DNA of 64,000 bases. It comes from Hysterium pulicare CBS 123377. Lineage: Eukaryota; Ascomycota; Dothideomycetes; Hysteriales; Hysteriaceae. Below the pieces are notes generated by a model. It ran no database searches, had not been told where the DNA came from, and was given only the letters and a program-made list of their open reading frames with translations. This document shows, piece after piece, positions 10,220 through 21,851 of this stretch (position 1 is the stretch's first letter; every line of letters starts with the position of its first letter). The DNA lies in NCBI GenBank assembly GCA_000467715.1, contig AJFK01000088.1:1-64000 (forward strand), read 5' to 3'. The translations under genes and the position numbers were made by a program.

Positions 10220-11084
10220 TCAGTCTGTGTGTGGCTTTGCCTCAGCTTCGGGCTCCTCGGCAATGCCGCGTAACCAGTTGTAGATAGCACCCGAAACAAA
10301 CCAGCTTGCTATGGCAAGGAATGTGATATAGATAGCGGTAGGCCCTAGTGATTTGGGAAGGATGTTGAGGATGAATGGGTCAAGGACTGCTGATGTTAGT
10401 GAAGAGCTCATATGAATGCGGATGTGCCTTTTTGCATACTTATATCTACATCCACCGCCGGGGGATATTCCATTAACGACCTGTTGCTCGTATAGAAGTC
10501 GGCGGCGGCGTGGATGCGGAGAAATAATACGGAGGTTGACGAAACCGCTGGGTCTTCCTGCGTGTATGAATGGCCCTCAATGCTATGTTCCTGCTTTTGT
10601 TCACTGTATGCTGCGAGGGAAGATATGAGATCGGGAGTATCGAAAACTTGGGTGATTGGGTGTACGTCTAGCCAAAACTTTGTGGGTTGCTTTACAAGAT
10701 TTAGCTTTCGATCGAAGAGGGGACAAACAAAGGCAGTTAGGCATCAACATGGCGGATAGCAACCGACGAATCTGGACATACAGTAGCAGCCCAGCAAATC
10801 CTGACCTCGTACCTGCGACCTTCTTCAAGTGCTTGTAAGATGTACCAATAATCCAGACCCCGCGGGTTCGTATGGTTGGGGAAGATGACGGGCAGCCGCG
10901 ATTCCAATATAGATTGGCCACCAGGAGATAGAGTTTCTAGACGAAGATCATCGAGACCCGGGTGGACATTAGGAATGGCAATGGGGTCAGGAGCGAGGAA
11001 GACGACCTTTTCGACGTTTGCATTCACCGTGTTGACAAATGGGGAGATGAAGATGATGCAGGCCAGCCAAGGAGTGAGGCGCAT
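10220..11084 (-). CDS. Secretory-pathway single-pass membrane protein, unknown
   Basis: Spliced model with exons 11084-10782, 10689-10440 and 10386-10220, about 239 residues. The second intron is 53 nt and contains CTAAC; the first is 92 nt. The start at 11084 gives a clear signal peptide (MRLTPWLACIIFISPFVNT); an upstream ATG at 11126 would mask it. The lumenal part has NHT and NRS sequons and a Trp/Tyr-rich core (RGLDYWYILQ, CWAATQPTKFWLD). Near the C terminus is one hydrophobic segment (TAIYITFLAIASWFVSGAI) and a short acidic cytosolic tail. This is the layout of an ER or Golgi type I protein. I recognise no named family. It is divergent from alpha-tubulin with 352 bp between the starts. 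Confidence 0.7.
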
Positions 11085-11436
11085 CTTCGGAAGAGAAACG
11101 CTGGGAGTACAGATGAGGAGGTGCAATTCATTCTCGTAGCAGGCAAGGCCGGATCATTGGCACCCTCTCTCCGGTGTTGAGCTTAACAGTGAAGGTGGGC
11201 AACTCTAGGCCGCAGCTTCTCCAGCACCGTCGGACCAAACGACAACATTGGCCGTGGTCTGTGCTCGCGGGCGTCGACCCCTACAACAAACACAGAAATC
11301 CCACACGGCGCCCTCTTTTCACACCACACCCCCCGCAACACCACCACCCAGATCCCCCAACCTCTCGCGTTTGCCCTCTCAAACGCTCGCAGAACCCATT
11401 CAGATACTCGAATTCCTATCTGGTGCCCTCGCAATC

Positions 11437-13164
11437 ATGAGAGAAGTTATTAGTTTGAACGGTATGACCCCCTCCGCCAACACACGCGCCCTGACCGCCT
11501 TTGGCGGGACATCCCCAACATTCGTGTTGATACTGACATTTTACGCGTGTAGTCGGCCAAGCCGGTTGCCAGATCGCAAACTCATGCTGGGAGGTTAGTT
11601 TTGAACCCCAGAATTGAATTTGCGCGACTTTTTCCTCGAGCTTTTGAGGCGAAAGGGAACATATCGCGGATGCCTAGTATGGGATAAAGACTGACATTAT
11701 GAATCATATAGCTTTATTGCCTCGAACACGGTATTAAGGTGAGCGAACCCATCCGAATGGACCAATTCATGCATTGCACCTTACTGACTCCTTTTTTAGC
11801 CTGATGGCTACCTCACCGATGAACGCAAAGCCGCCGACGATGATCATGGTTTCAGCACCTTTTTCACCGAGACAGGTAACAATGCCACATCGCTAGAAAG
11901 TACATGCATTGGATACTGATGAACATCCAGGCCAGGGCAAATACGTTCCTCGAACGATCTACTGCGACTTGGAGCCCAATGTCGTCGATGAAGTCCGAAC
12001 CGGCACCTACCGAAGCCTTTTCCATCCCGAACAGATGATCACCGGCAAGGAGGACGCATCAAATAACTATGCTCGAGGGCATTATACCGTTGGAAAGGAA
12101 CTCATTGACCAAGTTTTGGACAAGGTTCGACGTGTCGCCGATAACTGCTCCGGATTGCAAGGATTCCTTGTTTTCCACTCCTTTGGTGGTGGAACTGGTT
12201 CCGGTTTTGGAGCTCTTCTCATGGAGCGCCTGTCAGTCGATTATGGCAAGAAGTGCAAACTGGAATTTTGTGTCTACCCGGCTCCGCAAGTTGCCACCTC
12301 CGTGGTTGAGCCATACAACTCTATCCTCACCACCCACACCACTCTCGAACACTCCGACTGCAGCTTTATGGTGGATAATGAGGCTATCTATGACATTTGC
12401 CGTAGGAACCTGGGTATTGAACGACCCAGCTATGAGAACTTGAACCGTCTTATTGCACAAGGTACGTTCAGCAATGATACGAGTAAAATATCCGTCACTA
12501 ATGTGTCCCAGTCGTCTCCTCAATTACCGCTTCCCTGCGATTTGATGGCTCGCTGAACGTCGATCTCAACGAGTTCCAAACCAATCTTGTCCCATATCCC
12601 CGTATCCACTTTCCTCTGGTTGCCTACGCTCCCGTTATAGGCGCTGCCAAGGCCGCCCACGAGGCCAACTCCGTCATGGAGATCACCAACGCCTGCTTCG
12701 AGCCCAACAACCAGATGGTCAAGTGCGACCCTCGCAACGGCAAATACATGGCTACCTGTCTTTTGTACCGTGGCGATGTCGTCCCCAAGGACTCCCACAC
12801 CGCCATCGCACACCTCAAGACCAAGCGCACCATCCAATTCGTTGACTGGTGCCCAACTGGTTTCAAGATTGGTATCTGCTATCAGCCTCCACAGACCGTT
12901 CCAAACGGTGATCTGGCAAAGGTCAACCGAGCCGTCTGCATGCTTTCCAACACCACGGCTATCGCCGAGGCCTGGTCCGCTCTATCCCACAAGTTCGACC
13001 TTATGTACTCCAAGCGCGCTTTCGTTCACTGGTATGTTGGTGAGGGTATGGAGGAAGGCGAGTTCTCCGAAGCACGTGAGGACTTGGCTGCTCTCGAGCG
13101 TGATTACGAGGAGGTTGCTGCCGACTCTATTGAGGGCGAGGAGGGTGCCGAGGCTGAGTACTAA
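11437..13164 (+). CDS. TUB1: Alpha-tubulin
   Basis: Subunit of the microtubule alpha/beta heterodimer. Six exons: 11437-11461, 11553-11593, 11712-11738, 11800-11875, 11931-12461 and 12512-13164. They give 450 residues, the normal length. It starts MREVISLN, continues [21 protein letters not shown], has the GTP-binding tubulin signature GGGTGSG near residue 142, and ends in an acidic tail with a terminal Tyr (GAEAEY), as in alpha-tubulins subject to detyrosination. All intron phases close in frame. The five introns, four of them within the first 170 coding bases, are typical of filamentous-ascomycete tubulin genes. Such fungi often carry two alpha-tubulin genes (tubA/tubB types); which one this is cannot be decided here. 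Confidence 0.97.
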
Positions 13165-13884
13165 ACGACAAGACGATGCGTTGGGTTCGTACAGTTGCAG
13201 TTCTGATGTGTTGAGCTGGATTGCAGATGCGTGTTGTATTCATGGAATCGGGGTTGGGTTGTTGACAGCCTGACCTCGCATTTCGTGAATGCGTATGGTA
13301 CGTGTTGTTTTGGTGGAGTTGAACTCGAAGCTGGGGATTCTGCAGCGAGGCGAAAGCACTAATGAATTGAGTCGTTGGGGTGGGCAGCAATTACTACTAC
13401 TTACAACTTCTTGTTTTCTCTTGTTCTCTAATCCCGATACACTAGTAAATTGATTCTTGTGTCTAAAAGTTGCTGATTAACTGCAGCATCTAGTCCTGCC
13501 TGTCGGAAACATATGCAAAGGGTGTCATTATTCGTCTTACTGTCAACGCACTATACCGGACCCTTTAAAATTCACTTATACGTTTTGTGCTACTTTCCGG
13601 ATGGCCTTAAAGAGGGCAACTTCCTTCAATGCTTTGTACCGAGTCCAACTCGGTCTTTGTAGGCTGATAGTAAAGAAATTCATGGACGCAGACACATCTC
13701 CCGAAAACAACGAATTATGAAACCCGTGCATACACCATCAAAAAGAAACATAAGTCGCTTCATGGAAACCTAGCAATACGGCCGATGCATCATCCATCAT
13801 CCAACCCATTATACATGAAAGTTTCCGACGCCGCTGAGCTAACTCATCCCGAACGCCTTCCAACACAGAACTTTCCTCGTCCCC
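13165..13884. other. Convergent 3' region between tubulin and CTF4
   Basis: Shared terminator/3'UTR space of two converging genes. No coding signal seen. Confidence 0.6.
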
Positions 13885-16635
13885 TTAATCCTCATCCTCA
13901 CCTTCCAACCCCACCAGCCTCCGTTCCGCCAACTCCCGAATCTTCTCCCCAAGAACCTCCCTCCCATACTTCGCAGCCACTCTCCCCGCAAGCTCAAGCA
14001 TCTTCCCATTCGCATCTCGCATAAGCGTCACGATTTCAAAAGCCTTCATACCATGGTCTTCACCGGCCAAACACTCAAGCCCCAGTAGCTGGAGAAGCGT
14101 GCGATCGAGTTGGACCTCCAGCTCCGTGAGCGAGTGTCTTTGGGACGAGGAGGCGTGGGTTGAGGAGATGGTTGAAGAGAGTTGTGTATGTAGCGTGCTA
14201 GTCAGTACATAAGATTGTTCAAGGCGCGAATGATCCGTTTCGCCCTTCCCTCTCGCATCTTCGTCTTCGATATCCATCTCGCGCGCAGCCCCATTCACCG
14301 CGCCCGTTTTCTTGTTCCTCTCCTTCGCGTCCGGGGGGCTGGAAAGCGGGATTTGGAAGTCGAATTCTGTGAGGATGGGGCGGGGGAAGTAGGGGTATTG
14401 ATCCGCGCCTTTGAGAATGATGCAGTGGAATTTCTTGTTGGCGACGGCGACGGGCCAGTAGCGCTCTTCTTTCATGCCGTCTTTTAGGCGGTCGAGGAGG
14501 CGGGTGTCTAGTAAAGGGACCCATCTCGCCTGGCCGGGAGTTCGCCAGTGGAGTAGGGTAAGTAGTACGCCTTCGGAGTCGTAGATATAAGGGTCTCCTG
14601 CGTCGGAGAAGAATACGCTAGAGAGAGTGGAATTGGGTGTTAAAGCGACGATGTCTTCGGATTGGAACACTTCGTCGCGCTTGACGTTTTCGATGGTGTA
14701 GAGGAGTCGACACATACCGTCACCACCAACTGCGCCGTTGCCGATCGTGAGGATGTAATCGCGCCATGCGGCGCAGGTTACGGTTGGTGAACTCTTCTGT
14801 CTGTAGACGCGGAAGGGAATGCCGAATAATGTGAATACTCGGACGTAGTTTGTGGAGGTAGTCACGACGATATAGGAATCGCTGAGCGCGATCGCTGATA
14901 TCTTCTCTCCGGCAGGGAGTTGGGTGCGCCAGTCTGTACGCGAGGTCCAGGTTTCATGCGGACGGTAGTAGATCATAGCCGGTGTTGTGCCAGATGGCTG
15001 GCAGGAAAACAGCGTCCCGTTTTCGTTGAGGCATGCTTTATCGTAGAGAAACGGGTCTGTGAAGTGGAAATCGCGGTGGAATTCTCGGTCGTAGAATTCG
15101 ACCGTTACCGTATGATGAGTCTCTTGCGTAACTGTCCAGACGAACCCTGTTAGGTTCAGACAGAGATAGCGTCGGTGGCCCCGCCAGGGCGTGCTGCCTG
15201 GTTGGAAGGACTCATGGACTTTTGGTGAGAAATGGCTTGAACCGTAGACTCGCCGCTTGCCGCTCGGACTGGCTAGAGCACCTAGATGACCGTTTGTTCG
15301 TTTTCCGTTGCCGTTGAGGTCTGTGTAACCGGCGCCATCATCGTCGACGACAAAGCCGTCAAGATCGTCGACATCGGACATGGCATCTGAGCCCAGGATG
15401 TCGTCCAGGGAGTCAGGCGTACCTTGTCGAGCACGTCGGACTGGAAGACCATCCTTTTTACCATTGAGGAGTTGGCGTTGGGCATTGCCTGACGTCTCAG
15501 ACAATGGATCGTGGATGAAAGGGGCTGGTTGGATAGACTTTGAGAGGAGTGAGGCGTGCTCTGCTGGAACAATGTCTGTGTGAATATAGAGTTCTCCATC
15601 GTTGTTGGTGTAAGAGAGTATGTTCTCTGTTGGATGCCATGCCAATGATAAAATTGTAGCCCGAATGTCATCGTAGCTCTTAACGAGCTTCTGGGTTTTG
15701 GTATCCCAAAGGCATATCTTCTGATCTTTCGCCGTCGTAGCTAACAATGCACCGTTTGGTGACCAAGCTGCGGCTGTGATGTCGCCCATATGAGCAGTCT
15801 TGAAAGCTCGCTGCCTTTCCCAGTCATTGAAGGACATGACCTGGATCTCCCTGGTCGGCGTCGGTGTTGCAAAAGCTCTTCCGTCTGGATGCCATAGCAC
15901 CTTCGAGCTTGCCTCTGAGTCTGATTCCATGCTCTTGATCATTCCGTCTACTTTCTTGACCAACTCCGGTTCCTCTGAACTCAATGAGTATATGTATATC
16001 TGGCCATCAGTGCAGGATACGGCGAGGTAGCTTCCGCTGTTATCGAAAGCAACGTGTTTGACGGCTCGAGACTGATCGCGGAGGTAGAGGACTCGGGTCA
16101 TGTCTTGAGTGTTTACGATTTTAACGACCAATTCGCTATATTCGTTAGCAATGCTCAACACTTTTGAGGGCCGACGTACTCGCTGGCTACAGCTACCCAA
16201 TTCCCGTCCGGGGAGAGAGCAACATCTCGAACAGGTAATGAAGTTCGTACGAGAACCTCGTCCAACTTATTGCTCTCGAGAGAATATTTGCACACCGTTC
16301 CATCTTCGGAGCCAGCAACGAAAAAGGTATCCTGCAGATAATTCAACATATATTTGAATTGGCGTGGTAGAGTTGTATTCACGTACTGCTGCAGCAATTG
16401 CAGTATTGCTGTCCATGCAATCATCGATGTTAATAGGCTCCGCATCCGATCCCGTGGTAAAAACACGGCAGTAGTTATCTAAACCGACGGTGATCAACTT
16501 CTTGCCATTAGGTGTGTAGCTAAGAAATGTAGCGCCAGGTGTCTCTATATTTCATAATTAGGGAATTAAAGATTTGAATGATGTCCAGTAGTACTTACGA
16601 GCCTGTCGGCCACGAATTCGTTGCTGTAAAGCCAT
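13885..16635 (-). CDS. CTF4: Ctf4/Mcl1/SepB-type replisome WD40 protein
   Basis: Replisome adaptor linking CMG helicase with polymerase alpha-primase; needed for sister-chromatid cohesion. Exons 16635-16599, 16544-16387, 16331-16180 and 16135-13885 give 865 residues with all phases closing; the last intron holds GCTAAC close to its acceptor. The N-terminal half is a WD40 propeller (FLSYTPNGKKLITVGLDN, VRDVALSPDGNWVAVAS, ITAAAWSPNGALLATTAKD). An acidic linker follows (DDILGSDAMSDVDDLDGF). The second half matches the SepB/Ctf4 propeller and helical C-terminal domain (SGTPWRGHRRYLCLNLTG-like block written here as STPWRGHRRYLCLNLTG). A nuclear protein; length agrees with fungal relatives (about 815-860). 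It is divergent from the F-box-like gene with 203 bp between the starts, so the two share a promoter region. Confidence 0.93.
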
Positions 16636-16838
16636 GGCTGAGCGCGGATTGTGGAATTGGTGAATGATGAGCACGACGCGGTCTGGCGGTCGACGCGTTC
16701 GTGTTAAGTGGTTTGTGCAAAGCGAGCAAACATTTCTGATAGCACGTGACTGTATTAGTCATGTGGGATCTTTCGTTGACCTCATCCATTTTCACCCATC
16801 TCATCTTCTAGAATTGGTTTAAATCAACTGACTTCGAG

Positions 16839-17702
16839 ATGAGTGGAACTCTCGATACATTTCTTGCGCTAAAGTGTGCAGAACCTCCAGTCTCCAAATG
16901 CTTCCGATTTCTGGATTTGCCGACGGATATTCGAGTAATCGTCTACTCCTATGTCATCTCTTGGCCCACCCGTTCTGCCTTTGCACACGCCGAAGATTGC
17001 CCAAGGTTGCGAAGTATCTGGATGAGAGTAGAGGAGGGGAGTGAACGCAGGATTCGACGATGGGGTGCTCCTGACTCTGAAGTTGTTTGTGACGACTGCG
17101 GTCAACAACACTGGCCACCGGTACAAAAAGTTTTGCCCATACTCTTAGTCAATCATCAAGTCACATCCGAAGCTCTTGATGAGCTACTCAGAAGTCCATT
17201 CATCATCTCTCAACCGCCTCCTCGGATTTCTTTTCTTAAAGAAGAGTCGTCCAGGGCTCTGTATTGTACAACTCTCGTTTCACGAAGCTTGCTCTCCCGC
17301 TGCCGTCGGATCATCCTATCCATCAATCCGGAGCTTAATGCAGAGGACGATCGGCGGGCTTCTAGAGCCACCGATTCCTGGCAGAACAGCTGTTGGAAAC
17401 AGTGGAATATCTTGTTGAGCTATTTGTGGCATGTTTGGAGCCACAATAAGCCGGAGCTTGAATGCTTGGAGATTCGTCTTGGAGGAGTACCTGCAACTGG
17501 AGAGGTTTTGGACATCCCGGATTTTGGTGGACGCATTCTACCCAGGCCAGATCATAGAGACTTAGTCTTGGTGCATCTTGCACGTTTGGTGGGAACTCTC
17601 AGTTCCGGGTGCGCAATCAAAGTCGTGGGTGTGGAAGCAAAGGTTTCGAATTACCTCATGAGTATGCGAAAGGGACGTTATCAAAGTAGTTTTACGGAGT
17701 AG
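16839..17702 (+). CDS. F-box-like hypothetical protein
   Basis: A 287-residue single-exon protein. Residues 22-45 resemble the degenerate F-box of large fungal families (FRFLDLPTDIRVIVYSYVI), and the motif ILLVNHQVTSEALDELL near residue 100 is the typical second block of these proteins. A CDDCGQQHW segment between them could be a partial zinc site or chance. No leucine-rich repeats, signal peptide or membrane span are seen. The likely role is an SCF adaptor or an F-box relic; the substrate is unknown. Confidence 0.65.
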   Translation: MSGTLDTFLALKCAEPPVSKCFRFLDLPTDIRVIVYSYVISWPTRSAFAHAEDCPRLRSIWMRVEEGSERRIRRWGAPDSEVVCDDCGQQHWPPVQKVLPILLVNHQVTSEALDELLRSPFIISQPPPRISFLKEESSRALYCTTLVSRSLLSRCRRIILSINPELNAEDDRRASRATDSWQNSCWKQWNILLSYLWHVWSHNKPELECLEIRLGGVPATGEVLDIPDFGGRILPRPDHRDLVLVHLARLVGTLSSGCAIKVVGVEAKVSNYLMSMRKGRYQSSFTE

Positions 17703-18444
17703 GCAAATAAGGCTTCAGGGAGATCCCAGAAAGAAAGGAACCACAATAGGGGTGAGAATCTGTTGGATTGAGGCTTCACTTTTCCACCACATCCAACAAC
17801 TGAAAGATAGGCAGATGACAATCTTGATACCTGCTGAGGGGTAAATACTCCTCTAGAATCACGTTACCAAGCTTAAACTGTATACGCGGATAGTAAGAAA
17901 AATTATCACGAGGTTACTGCGTAATCTAAACTCCAATGACTTATTTCACGCAGTGTGGAATGGTCTTCTTAATGATTGGGTAAAATCTTCTTCAAATACT
18001 TCCATTCAATCATAATGAATGTAATAAGTCAACATATAGCGCGACCTGTCATAAAGGAACAAACCTAATCTTTTCCTAACCTGTTAAGATAGGCCCTCTT
18101 TCAAATGCTACTTTCATAATGGACCCAAAGACGAGAACTGGATTTGACGCCTTTCCCAGAGTCTAAATCGAACCTGTAGACTGATCACAAAGGAGGTGGT
18201 AGGCGCAGACCCATACTCCGAAACCAATTATTTATATTCTTCACATTTCACAGCATCAAAAGAGAAGGCATCGTCAGAGTAAAAGCCTTACTGAGTCAAT
18301 CCTAAATTAGCTCCATTCTTCTTGTTACCGCTAAGCGGATCTCTCCATCCACGTTTTTGCTAGCCATCACCAGCACGCAGTTTCCTGCGCTAGAATCCAT
18401 TTGACAGAGATTGCCAGCAGAATACTTGACATGGGCGATGCAGA
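17703..18444. other. AT-rich intergenic DNA
   Basis: Three-prime flank of the F-box-like gene and of the first VOC gene (convergent). No gene, repeat or RNA recognised. Confidence 0.5.
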
Positions 18445-19203
18445 TCAGAATCCAGAGGGTTTGGGTGATAGCTGAGGAATCCTTGGGAACGTATTGCTGC
18501 CTCCTCCTAGTGGCGTTCCACCTGGTTGATAACCTCCTAGCTGCGTTCCGCCTGGTCGATATCCTCCATTTGCTTGAATTCCGCCTGGGCTACCTCCTCC
18601 TGGATGGCTCCCAACTGGCCGATTGCCTCCTGCTGACTGGTTTCCAATTCCATATGCAAGAATAGCTCGACGATCCAGGCATACGCACAGTTCTTCGGGG
18701 TCAAAGATCATGATATCCACACAGTTCTCAAAGGGTTTGACTGCAATCCACGCACCGAATGGACTGAGATTGCCAAAAGAGCCGTAATTATAGGTGCTGA
18801 AGACGACACGATTTCCATCGGGGTCGAGATATGCCAACATCGTCAACCGTTTTCTGTTCGTCGCTCGAACAGGCTGAAGACCATGGACCTCCTTGCGCTC
18901 GCGATAAGCACCGTTCAGTTCGTCGAGGTTGAGAAATTCGAATGCTAGGACGTCGAGGCCGGATTCGGCCTGCGTTCGAGGGGCCGATTGGTGAACCTTT
19001 GACTGTCTGATGGTGATTTTGGGAAGATGATTGCCGAAGAAAAGCTCCACGGTGTTATCAGTGTTGTGGCAAACGGTTCCGTTGAGAAGCTTCTGATAGA
19101 AGTCAAGCATCGCCTCGCCTCGAGAGGTGAAGAGGGAAATCTCCATGAGAGCTCGAGGGCATTTGAAGTTTGGTCGCGCAAAGTAGTCGTTGCTGGCTGC
19201 CAT
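18445..19203 (-). CDS. Glyoxalase-like (VOC fold) protein with Gly/Pro-rich tail
   Basis: A 252-residue protein of the vicinal oxygen chelate superfamily, starting at the ATG at 19203 (an upstream in-frame ATG at 19242 would add 13 unlike residues). Fold signatures: beta start ALMEISLFTSRGEAMLDFYQ, LDELNGAYRERKEVHGLQP, and LAYLDPDGNRVVF. In metal-dependent VOC enzymes a Glu follows the DPDGN turn and a His sits in the first strand; both are absent, so a glyoxalase or dioxygenase reaction is unlikely and binding or scaffolding is possible. The last 60 residues are a Gly/Pro repeat with GGYxPGGT units, unique among the four neighbours. No signal peptide. Part of a local cluster of four. Confidence 0.75.
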   Translation of the reverse strand: MAASNDYFARPNFKCPRALMEISLFTSRGEAMLDFYQKLLNGTVCHNTDNTVELFFGNHLPKITIRQSKVHQSAPRTQAESGLDVLAFEFLNLDELNGAYRERKEVHGLQPVRATNRKRLTMLAYLDPDGNRVVFSTYNYGSFGNLSPFGAWIAVKPFENCVDIMIFDPEELCVCLDRRAILAYGIGNQSAGGNRPVGSHPGGGSPGGIQANGGYRPGGTQLGGYQPGGTPLGGGSNTFPRIPQLSPKPSGF

Positions 19204-19874
19204 TTTACTGATTGAAGATGTTAACACTGTAATTGATGGCAAAAGTAAAGTAAAAAGATAAGTATATTTCTATGGCAACGTGGTCCTGACACTGTGGAAA
19301 ACTTTGAGAAGCTGCGAAGGATACCGACTTCTCAGACCTTTCCCGCGTCATACAAAGAACGCGCATTCCAAGTTCAGACAACTGAAAGCTTGTGCACTGA
19401 CCTTGGAGAAGAGATCGGTATAGCTCTTGAAGAAGAGATTGGTGAAGAGATTGGTAAAGCTCATCCAACCGGCCTTAATGAAGAGTAAAGCTCAACCACG
19501 CGTAGGCGATGATTATGTTTAAAGCTCTCATTGTGGTTTGGTTTCGTTGTATGATGTCGCGGTGTTCCTTTTAAGTTCTCTTCGGTTCCTTTTGGTTGTG
19601 GTTCTCTCTGGTTTTGGTACGCTATGGTCAGTGTTGACGACAACAGTAAAGCATTATCTCTCACCGATCTTGAACGCGTGACTAAGGATCCCAGGCGCGT
19701 CATGCACAAATGAATCAATTCCGCATTACTTTTTCTAGTGAATCGGAGATCCGCATACAAATAGAAAATAGGTTTGGCTCCGAGAAGCATTGCTTTCGTG
19801 GAGCTTTCTGCTTCAAGAAGCACTGTCGGACTCATCTTCTTCTGCCACCCAACCCATCGACTTCCTCCAAGCAC
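19204..19874. other. Promoter of first VOC gene and 3' flank of second
   Basis: No gene. It contains a short tandem array of a GAAGAGATTGGT-type 12-mer around 19405-19460, three imperfect copies. Confidence 0.5.
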
Positions 19875-20453
19875 CTACAAGTCCTCTCTCTTCCCCAAAC
19901 TCTCCATCAATTCCTCAGGATCAAAGTCAAGAACCCTATACGGACCGCTTGTGAAAGCCATTGTCTTTCCAACCCCAAACGGATCCATCTCGTCCACCTT
20001 GCCTAAACAATCCGTCTTCAATCCCACCTCGTTCCCCTCAGGATCGACATACGTAAGCGTAGTCAACGTGCCATAGTTCCTCGCCGCAACTGGTAGCATA
20101 CCCAATGCCTTGCGCTGACGATACGCCTCCATCAGATCATCGAGATCTTCGTACCAGAAGTTCAACTTGTGGGTTCCAGGTACTGGAGAAGATTCGAGTA
20201 GTGAGGCTGGAGATGCATATTTTGGATCCTTGCGTGCCGGGTTCGGGGGTGAAGCTTGCAAGATCGTGATGAATGTGTTGCGATCGCCGAAGGAGATGAT
20301 GGGGACGCCAGTAGAGAAGTCGACGGTGCCGCCTAGGAAGGTCGAGTAGAAGTTCGTCATGGCGGTGCCACTGGAAGTGAAGAGGCAGATTTCTTTGAGC
20401 GAGGAGGGAGGTTTGATGGCATTGCCTTGGTGGTTGGTAGTAGTGTTTCCCAT
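19875..20453 (-). CDS. Glyoxalase-like (VOC fold) protein, second copy
   Basis: A 192-residue single-exon VOC protein. It shares SLKEICLFTSSGTAMTNFY, the central block DLDDLMEAYRQRKALGMLP, and YVDPEGNEVGL with its neighbours, then DPFGVGK and LDFDPEEL, which correspond closely to DPxG/FDPEEL regions of the first copy. It is closest to that gene, so a tandem duplication is likely. The Glu normally following the DPxGN turn is replaced by Gly and the first-strand His is lacking, so metal binding is doubtful. Cytosolic by appearance. It is divergent from the third copy, with 260 bp between the starts. Confidence 0.75.
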   Translation of the reverse strand: MGNTTTNHQGNAIKPPSSLKEICLFTSSGTAMTNFYSTFLGGTVDFSTGVPIISFGDRNTFITILQASPPNPARKDPKYASPASLLESSPVPGTHKLNFWYEDLDDLMEAYRQRKALGMLPVAARNYGTLTTLTYVDPEGNEVGLKTDCLGKVDEMDPFGVGKTMAFTSGPYRVLDFDPEELMESLGKREDL

Positions 20454-20713
20454 TGCCTTGGTCGAAGGAAAGTGGAATGGTGTGGTTAATCTGAATTTCG
20501 AAATTGGAAAGTGAGGATGGAGAAATGGGAGGTGCGAAGTAGTGAGTTGGTTCAGAACCTGTCACGCAATACTTGAAGGCTTTCATCGGACTCACCACAG
20601 ATTCACCAATAACCCCACTTTCACCTTTGTCCATTAGAAGGTTTGGTGTTGATTCTCATTCTTGCTGCCTCATCATCTTTTCATCCTGAAACACATCTAC
20701 TCGATCAATCAAA

Positions 20714-21187
20714 ATGGCCGATAACGGCAGCGTCGCGCCGCTACCATTGTTCGATCTCTTATCAATTCAACTCCAAACCCAGAATTTTGCACGCATGCAA
20801 CAGTTCTACGAAGTCATGCTGGGAGGCCAAGTCAATAACTTCGACCCCTGGGTTCCATCCATCACTTTCACAATTGGAAACATGATTGCTTTTGAGATCA
20901 ATGGGTCCCCAAGCATGATCGGACAGTACAATTCAAACACCCGCTTCTGCTTCATACATCGAAGTTTCGAGGACTTGGCTGTCGCATACCGTCAACGAAG
21001 GGACTTGGGTGTAACGCCAACAAAGACGTGTCTTCAAGGAAACTTTGCGACTATGGAGTACATTGACCCCGACGGAAACGCCATCGAGATGACAGCATCC
21101 AACCCTGCTGTGACGAATTCAGTACATGTGACGCCTATCGACCCCGAGCGCTTCTGCCAAATGATGGAGCAGCTAAGAAGCCTTTAA
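20714..21187 (+). CDS. Glyoxalase-like (VOC fold) protein, third copy
   Basis: A 157-residue single-exon protein made of one VOC module pair: LLSIQLQTQNFARMQQFYEV, DLAVAYRQRRDLGVTP and MEYIDPDGNAIEMTA. The Glu after DPDGN is retained here (NAIEM), but the first strand has no His. It is shorter than the other copies and lacks a tail; a C-terminal IDPERFCQMMEQL corresponds to the FDPEEL block of the second copy. The substrate is unknown. The YRQRRxLG...DPDGN spacing is the same as in its neighbours and ties the four genes together. Confidence 0.75.
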   Translation: MADNGSVAPLPLFDLLSIQLQTQNFARMQQFYEVMLGGQVNNFDPWVPSITFTIGNMIAFEINGSPSMIGQYNSNTRFCFIHRSFEDLAVAYRQRRDLGVTPTKTCLQGNFATMEYIDPDGNAIEMTASNPAVTNSVHVTPIDPERFCQMMEQLRSL

Positions 21188-21851
21188 CTTCACTGAATTA
21201 TCAACATCAGCGAGAGATGACAAAGAAGGCGAACTGGCTGCGGTAATTTCTGCACCCATGACCATTTGTCAGCGAGATTGGTGTGAAGGAAAGATGGGAC
21301 GGCATCGGTCTATCAAGATGGAAACAGTATCAGACGGGGGCAATTGATCATAGGAAACTGGCCTGATCCGAACAGGAACCCCAGAAACTCATATGACTAA
21401 ATAAATTCTGTGGGCACAAATTTTATTCAGAAAGTGATGCTTCTGCGTTCCAGTCGATGTTCCATGCTTTAACCTTACCTGCGACTCTAACAGTATCACT
21501 GAAATGAACTCAACGTACCGCAGACAAGCATCGATTATAACAGGATTTTGTATTTGATGCTTTTAGGGAGTATACTGAAAGGGTACCATGAAATCGTGAT
21601 CACCATTCCGCCCACTTTCTGCTCCCGTGCGCCCACCCAGACTCCACGTCCATATGATTGTTCCACCCATTGAATCCTTCCCGCCAACATATGCCAATGT
21701 TTTGTAATGCCAACTAATGCTTGAGAAGATGCGTGCGGCCGACGGCACAATGCGCCTGCAGGTCTCCGTAATGCCTGGTCAGAGTGAGCAAGGGTCAATG
21801 GAAGGAGTTGTGGAACCAGGACGAGTAGACGTACTGTACATGAGAATGCAG
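21188..21851. other. Convergent flank of third VOC gene and CHZ1
   Basis: No gene seen; 3' ends of two converging genes. Confidence 0.5.
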
